64,000 bases of DNA, from assembly GCA_948567375.1 (NCBI GenBank), contig OX419759.1:15716744-15780743 (forward strand). Direction: 5' to 3'. This DNA is from Lunularia cruciata (lineage: Eukaryota; Streptophyta; Marchantiopsida; Lunulariales; Lunulariaceae). Position 1 is the stretch's first letter; each line of letters opens with the position of its first letter. The notes under the pieces are model-generated. The model had not been told where the DNA came from. It saw nothing but the letters and a program-made list of their open reading frames with translations, and made no database searches. This document shows positions 58,131-64,000 of this stretch, in pieces. A program made the translations under genes and the position numbers.

Positions 58131-60070
58131 TCTTCCTCCCTTGTTGACAAATCTACAAAAAGTGAAGTGTTTTGGATCTTTGCCTCAAAGTTCTCATGCA
58201 CTAGAGTGTTTGTCTTCTTTTCTTCCTCTTTGTACAAGTAATTCACTAACCTCATCTCTTCCTTTGCCTTGACTTGCTTTGCCTTCATCAATCCAAGTTC
58301 TTGTGTAATTTCCAAACAAGGGATGTGTAGTCCGTGTCCATGCAAGATTCTTGATATGTGTGCAAGATCTTCTACATGGACTTTAGGACTGGCTCTACCA
58401 AGTGTATCATAAAATTTGACCCCTTAGTAATTCAAGTTTTTGTTTCTTGGAAAGTGGGTGCACACTCTTCGACTAGTACCACCTTCAAAGGTTCTTCCCC
58501 ATTGTCTTTATTTATTCTAAGATTCCCTTAATCTTTATCTACCTTGGGTTCTTAACCTCTAGGCTCCTTTTCACCTTTGAGCCAAGGCTCACCTTTAGCT
58601 TGAGGTTCTTCTTTGTCCTTAGTACCCAAAGATCCAATTTTTTGGTCATGGCTATAGGGATCTTATGCTTGTACCACACCTTTAGGGTTGGTTACTTCTT
58701 TGGTGCAAAGACCTTCTTACTCCTTTTGGTTTTCTATTGTATTTCTTCTTGGACCCATTATATATCCTTATTTAGTATGGACTATGCATATTTGTAGTGG
58801 TACCTCTTGTTTTACTCAATCATGGTCTCCTACAACGTTAAGAAGTTTCTCTCATTCTTTTTCTTACTTTGTGACTTTGGCCTACTCCAAAGATACATTG
58901 ATGATATGAGAATTATTCCTCTATTGCTTTGTTGGCATTGGCAATCTTGATTGTGCTAATCATTCCTTCTTCATCCACATTTGCAAATTTTCCAATCTGC
59001 ATGTACTTTTTGTCAGCAAGTTGATACTTCCAAAGAGAGGACTTGCCTTTGGATTGGGTAGTGAACTTCCCATCAAAAGTCAATGACTAGGGAATTTCTT
59101 CCTCTCCAATTTCATTAGGAGATTTAACCCTATGTAGAAATGTACCACAAACAATGCAACATAGGTCACTTCTCATATGTCTCCCATCCTTTGAAGTGGC
59201 TCATTGCTTTTAGATAAAACATGTAAGCCTTGTTTACCAATTCTCCTTACCTCATGTATTTGAAGTTGGTGACATAGCTATTATTCAAATAGGTTGTCCT
59301 CTTTGGCTTGAATAACTTCATGATTGTCTCTACCATCATCCTTTGGATAGGGTCCTTATAATTAATCACCCTTTATTCATCATCAATTCTTGGATCCTCA
59401 AAGGAGGCAATGATGACCTTCTATATCTTCATATTGGGTCTATTGTATTGAGTGTTAATGGTTATTTCCTAGCTACAAATTCTCTAGGCCAAGGACATTT
59501 TTTGAATGTTCCTCCTACTATGCAAAAACATTACCCCAAAGGCCTCTTTGCTTCCTCTCTTGATGATATCTCAACTCTTGGGTTATTGCTACATTGCTCA
59601 ATTCTAAATTCCAAAGCAAGAAAGCAAGGCACTTGCTCTAGATAACCTCAATTATACAATAAGCACACTTGTTGACTATTGGAGCATGTAGGATAACCTG
59701 AAGAACTCTCTTCCTTTGTTTGGGTGCAAAACCATATTGATTGTTAAGAAAAGTCTTGGTACAAAAAGAAAAGGTGAAGGTTGGAGCTTGAAATAAAAGG
59801 TGAGGACAACTATGAAGGTAGCAAGGAACTATGAAGGGCTGAAATTTCTAAGGATTTGACTCTTGACTAAAGTTGAATGAGCAAGGACTTGAATTTATGG
59901 TCAATTTGTCAATTATTTGCATTAAAATTGAGTAGTTGGTGAGCCATTCCTCTCCTCATATGTAAATAACACCTTTGGTGACTAGTCCTTCTTGACACGT
60001 GTGTAGCCTTGTTGAATGAAGATAGCCTCTCCTTGAATGCAAACTGCACTTGGTGGCATTTCTCTTTAAC
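58131..60070 (-). mobile_element. Family C copy 3: degenerate element encoding coiled-coil-like protein
   Basis: Collinear with copy 2 (49080-51074). On the minus strand it carries HIPCLEITQELGLMKAKQVK (58330-58270), a Lys/Glu-rich helix and QNTSLFVDLSTREED (about 58175-58130), parallel to copy 2's LPCLKITQRL...TLLLVDL. Upper blocks such as TTCCTCTCCAATTTCAT and TCTCCTTACC also match. The copy is cut at 58130 by LTR B. No polymerase domain seen. Confidence 0.55.
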
Positions 60071-61089
60071 CATGTGGTGGTGTATTCAAATTGATATATG
60101 TCCTTAAGATGCAATGAGGTCCAAGTCTAATATCTTTAGGTACAAAGATCTTGTCCACTTACATCTTTCAAACTTGTCTCATTTTTCATTCTACCTTAGA
60201 ATATCTGTGGTTTTATATTTTTTCCCTCATACTTGTACATAAATAAGCACAACTCCAAAGGAAACACCAACTAAGAAATTTTCCTCCATAAATAAGAAAT
60301 TACTTTATCTCTTGTTTGCAAAAAAGAGAGAAATTAACTAAAAGAGAACAAGTTGTGAAAATATGTGCACCACATAAAGGTAAATTTTTTATCTCATTTT
60401 AAAATAACATTTCCAACCATAATGATGGTAAGATTTGCATTACTTTTGATGTTTTAATGTTTCAAGAATATTCTAGCTTATACAACAATGTCAAAGAATA
60501 ATGTTGACGTTCTTATGAGAGATGCAAGAGCAATATGATAATCTTCACTCATCTATACTATCTACCATAGTTAACAAGTACTTGTTATAATTACCATCCT
60601 TGTAATACTTTGCTTATTTTTTCCTTTCTTTTATTTGTTTCACATGAAGTGATCAAAGTTTGTGCTTCATGATTTTTACAGGAGAATACCACAAATTTGT
60701 GAGAATTGCTAAATTAGAATCTGAAGATATTCATGAATCTCTTTTTGCCAACACAGGTAATTTATCCATATTAATATATATTATAAAGTTATACTATCAT
60801 TTTTAAGTTTTAGCATATATTTTCAAGTTGTTTATTCTTCAAGCTTAGACTTTATTATTTGGAGTAGAATATTTTTCTAGTTTATTTTTTGAGACAAAGC
60901 ACAATGATCTTTATGGATTTCCTCAATCTATTTTGGTAAGTCTTGGTCATCTTTGTAAGAAGAAATATCTTAAGAAGGGCTAACCAAACATTCTACTTCA
61001 TTGAGGATGTAATAATTATTATAATAAATTATAAGTGATTCATTTTAATTGATCTCATTCTTGTATAATCAATAAACCATCTCCTTTTT
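60071..61089. other. AT-rich stretch, nothing recognised
   Basis: No exon, RNA gene or clear repeat seen. The left edge may be further family C sequence not present in copy 2. Confidence 0.35.
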
Positions 61090-61920
61090 GTTTTTGTCAT
61101 GACAATTGCAATGTCTAAGCTAATATGCTAGGACATTGAAATGAATATCTTGGCTGTCATAATTTTTCATTAGCTACTTATGGACTACTTAATGGAAACC
61201 ATCCATGACATTAGAGTTGATTGCATTATCAAGGCTACCACTTATACAATCAATACTATTGGATGTACCATTAGGATTGTACTCCATTGCCTTTTCCCTA
61301 AGGAGTGGTATACCTCAAAGTGGAGCCCTAAAGAGCTTACTTTTTTTGTGTTGAGCCTTTGAGCTCTAAGCTATGGTGGACAGAGCTAGTGAGTATAACT
61401 ACAATTTTCTATGCTAGATTGGGTAAATGAATTGCTTGATAAATGTAACTAGTGCATGTTGGCATAGTGAGTTGACAGTTAGGTGATTGTGTGTAGAAGT
61501 GTTGCAAATGTCTTGAAATTGAGGTCATATATGGATTTTCTATATGGATTTTTGTGAGTTGGAGTGTTATTGTTGGGACTTCTTGTGATTGGATCCCTCC
61601 ATTCTATACTTCTTGTTTGTGCATCATTTTGTTTGGTGCACCTTGATATTTGGAGTATTGGTGCTCTAGTGTGCTCAGGGTAGTGAAACTAAAATGATGA
61701 CCAATTAGACTACCTCTGTTTCTCTTTGGTGAGGTAGGAAGTGATAACTTGTAGGTATGAGAGTGCATATTGTGATGGTCGGTTACAAGTATTATGGCGA
61801 TTTAAATTTTATATATGACTTTTTATGTGAGTTTTGCTTCTATAGTATATAAAGTCAAGAGCAATATATGTTATGTATGCTATGTAGCAATCTATATTTG
61901 CACAAAAATCTTCTTGAAGA
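61090..61920 (+). repeat. LTR B copy, strongly diverged
   Basis: Follows LTR B in order: CATGACAATTG near 61098, the GAGCTTACT / TTGAGCCTTTGAG / CTATGGTGGACAGAG block near 61335-61385, and the terminal ATGTGAGTTTTGCTTCTATAG block near 61828-61850. It ends around GCACAAAAA. No internal element sequence is attached, so it is either a solo LTR or a truncated end. Confidence 0.6.
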
Positions 61921-64000
61921 GACTTTGATTCTAGATTACTCAAAATTGATGTTTATGTTTATTTTCCTCTCCATTAAGAGAATTAGGTCCATGATAATTA
62001 CTTCTTTATAGGAATCTAGACATTTAATGACACTCTTTTGTAAATATATGAACTCTTATGAAGCAATGTTATGAAAGATATATAATTTCTTCCAAGGATC
62101 CTAAATCATTTATCTTTTTTTTTTCTTTTATCTTGACATAATAATTGAGTTCAACAAATTCTACATGTGTTCTTCTTGCTAATATAATATTTGTTGAGCA
62201 ACCTAATCATTTATTGTGCAAGCTATTTTACTATTGCACTACCTATTATGTAATTATCCTATGTAATCAGGTAATTGTAATATTGTTTTGCAGATTCTTC
62301 CCATTGTAATTCTTGAATTAAACTCTTCTTTTGAAATGTCTTATGTTCCTTTTAACTACAATTAGTACAATCTTAGAGTTGTAGTTTCTCCTTTAAATCA
62401 CTTTGTCTCTCTTTCTTCTATTGCTAAAAGCATAATTCTAGAATATTTTTATATTAGAACATAATTTTTTAAGATTTGGGTGATTTCTCCAAGAACATCT
62501 ACCTTGCAAGTTTAGAATTGTATCACTAGTATAATCATGTCTAGCTTTAGAGATAGACTAGACTTAGAAACAAGCGCACACAAATGAAAATTCAATACTT
62601 TTTTCCACTACCTTGAAAGTTCAATTACATATTTTTGAGCAACTTACTACCGTCAAAACGTAATTTTAAACTGCACTTATTTTATAATTGTAATTCAACA
62701 AAAAGTGCCATTTTGAAATAACACCTTTTACTGAGAAAAACCCAGCAAAATGGGCAATCTCTTTGTCAATAATATTTTTGGTTCTACATAAACACAAATG
62801 TGAGAATTGATAAATGTGGACGAGAAGTTGTAGAGTTCTAGCTTTATGATACCGACAATCTTTACAGTCTATACGACACACGATTCAACGATCCAAAATT
62901 GATCTTGGTTAGATGTTAGATGGCCAAGAATTATTTTGATCAAAAGGCTTGGAGCTTCACAAAGGAAGTCACCCATCCGGTTGTATTTCACCTATAGGTG
63001 TCTTGACACATGACAAAGCATAATTCTAGAATGGTACCTTCCATGACAAAGTTACAATTTGCATCTGATATTCATTGAAATTACTGCACCCGGTGACAAT
63101 CTGATTTCTAGTTGCTGTAGTAATCCCATATTTAGTGTTCTTTTTTTGGATGCAACCCCACACGAAATAAGTCGAAAACATGTAGTGATTCGATCCGGTG
63201 GTGTATGTGGGCTTACTAGCAATAAAATGACTGAAGAAGGCATGCTAGATTGGAAACTGAAGCCAAACCAGCTTTTTCTATCCACGTACCTACTCTTTAC
63301 ACGAGGAAACTATGTTTTCAATACTCAAAGACTCTAAAAAGTTGAAGTAACTAAGCGGATGAAACCGGTATTTTCTGAACTCTCTCCAAAATTGTTCTTG
63401 ATAATGATTCTTCGTCATTGACGGAAAAGAAGATGAAGATCTCGTATAAAGATGCAATGAGTGGGGCAAATTTCTTTGTTCACTTTGTGGGGCATGTATT
63501 TTCCACTAAAAATAATAATTCCACAAGGATAATAACAGTTTGATGAGTTACTCACGACAGGATTGAAACGTGAACAGTTTTGATGAGCTACTCACGACAG
63601 GATTGAAAATGAATTGAGAGATAGGGAGAGTGACAAAAGCAAGGATTTGAATGTATACGAGAACTCAAAATCATGTGACATGGTACATTCATTTGTAGAA
63701 TAATAAGTGACTGAAGAAGTGAGTGGCAATTCATTGCCGCTTTCAATATTACATTCATGGATATTTACGAATAGCGTAGTGACACTTGTAAAAAGGTTTA
63801 TAGGAATCCGAACACTTTTAAATTTATGAATGAAAACTATTTAAAAGCTTTTACGGGTGATAAAAACCTTTACAAAAAGAAACGAGGTTTTTTTTTGTAC
63901 CTCTATGTGCTTAAAGAGTTTTTTTTATTATTTTATGAATTATATGACAAATAGTTATAGATTACTTGACAGAATAATTATGACATCTAAGCATGTCAGG
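61921..64000. other. AT-rich stretch, no gene recognised
   Basis: An open frame at 63059-63337 (+) begins at TTG and shows no family motif. A 40-bp near-tandem repeat (TGATGAG.TACTCACGACAG at 63541 and 63581) lies near the right end. Confidence 0.4.
63537..63608. repeat. Short tandem repeat, 40-bp period, two copies
   Basis: CAGTTTGATGAGTTACTCACGACAGGATTGAAA is repeated as CAGTTTTGATGAGCTACTCACGACAGGATTGAAA with a short spacer. Confidence 0.85.

Noticed and set aside
63059-63337. 92-codon plus-strand frame
   Set aside because: Starts at TTG and shows no recognisable motif.
63537-63608. CRISPR-like short repeats
   Set aside because: Only two copies with a very short spacer in a plant-type nuclear sequence; a simple tandem duplication.

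Overview
The window looks like nuclear DNA of a land plant. It holds three recognisable spliced or intact housekeeping genes of plant type: a SAC9-like phosphoinositide phosphatase with the plant SAC plus WW layout, the Pol I factor RRN3, and the molybdopterin synthase large subunit MOCS2B/CNX6. Introns are GT-AG and mostly short (about 85-500 nt). The intergenic DNA is AT-rich and full of decayed plant-type transposons. The exact lineage cannot be fixed by reading; the compact introns and the kinds of LINE and gypsy elements would fit a seedless plant (low confidence).

Layout. 0.16-2.5 kb: decayed LINE-type retrotransposon (+). 4.4-4.9 kb: possible small three-exon membrane-protein gene (-), unrecognised. 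5.9-15.5 kb: SAC9 (-), 13 exons modelled, 1661 codons including stop. 15.5-23.1 kb: non-coding, with CT and AT microsatellites, hairpins and an exact 97-bp tandem duplication. 23.1-24.8 kb: broken FAR1/MULE transposase (-). 25.1-27.1 kb: MOCS2B (+), its upstream region carrying three independent tandem duplications. 27.3 kb: detached copy of the LINE tail. 30.7-36.7 kb: RRN3 (-), 15 exons modelled, 716 residues. 37.7-38.1 kb: possible unrecognised gene (-). 42-62 kb: nest of LTR-type elements. It contains three copies of an unrecognised family encoding charged, coiled-coil-like protein (family C), two copies of one LTR-like repeat (A), three copies of a second (B), and two gypsy elements in opposite orientation whose polyprotein ends in a PHD finger.

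The host genes act in unrelated pathways (membrane phosphoinositide turnover, rRNA transcription, molybdenum cofactor synthesis) and show no operon-like link. The most unusual material is in the transposon nest: the PHD-tailed gypsy, whose twelve in-frame stops are all TAG or TGA, and the repeated family C. Exon boundaries were set by hand from splice motifs, reading phase and remembered family conservation; no alignment program was run.
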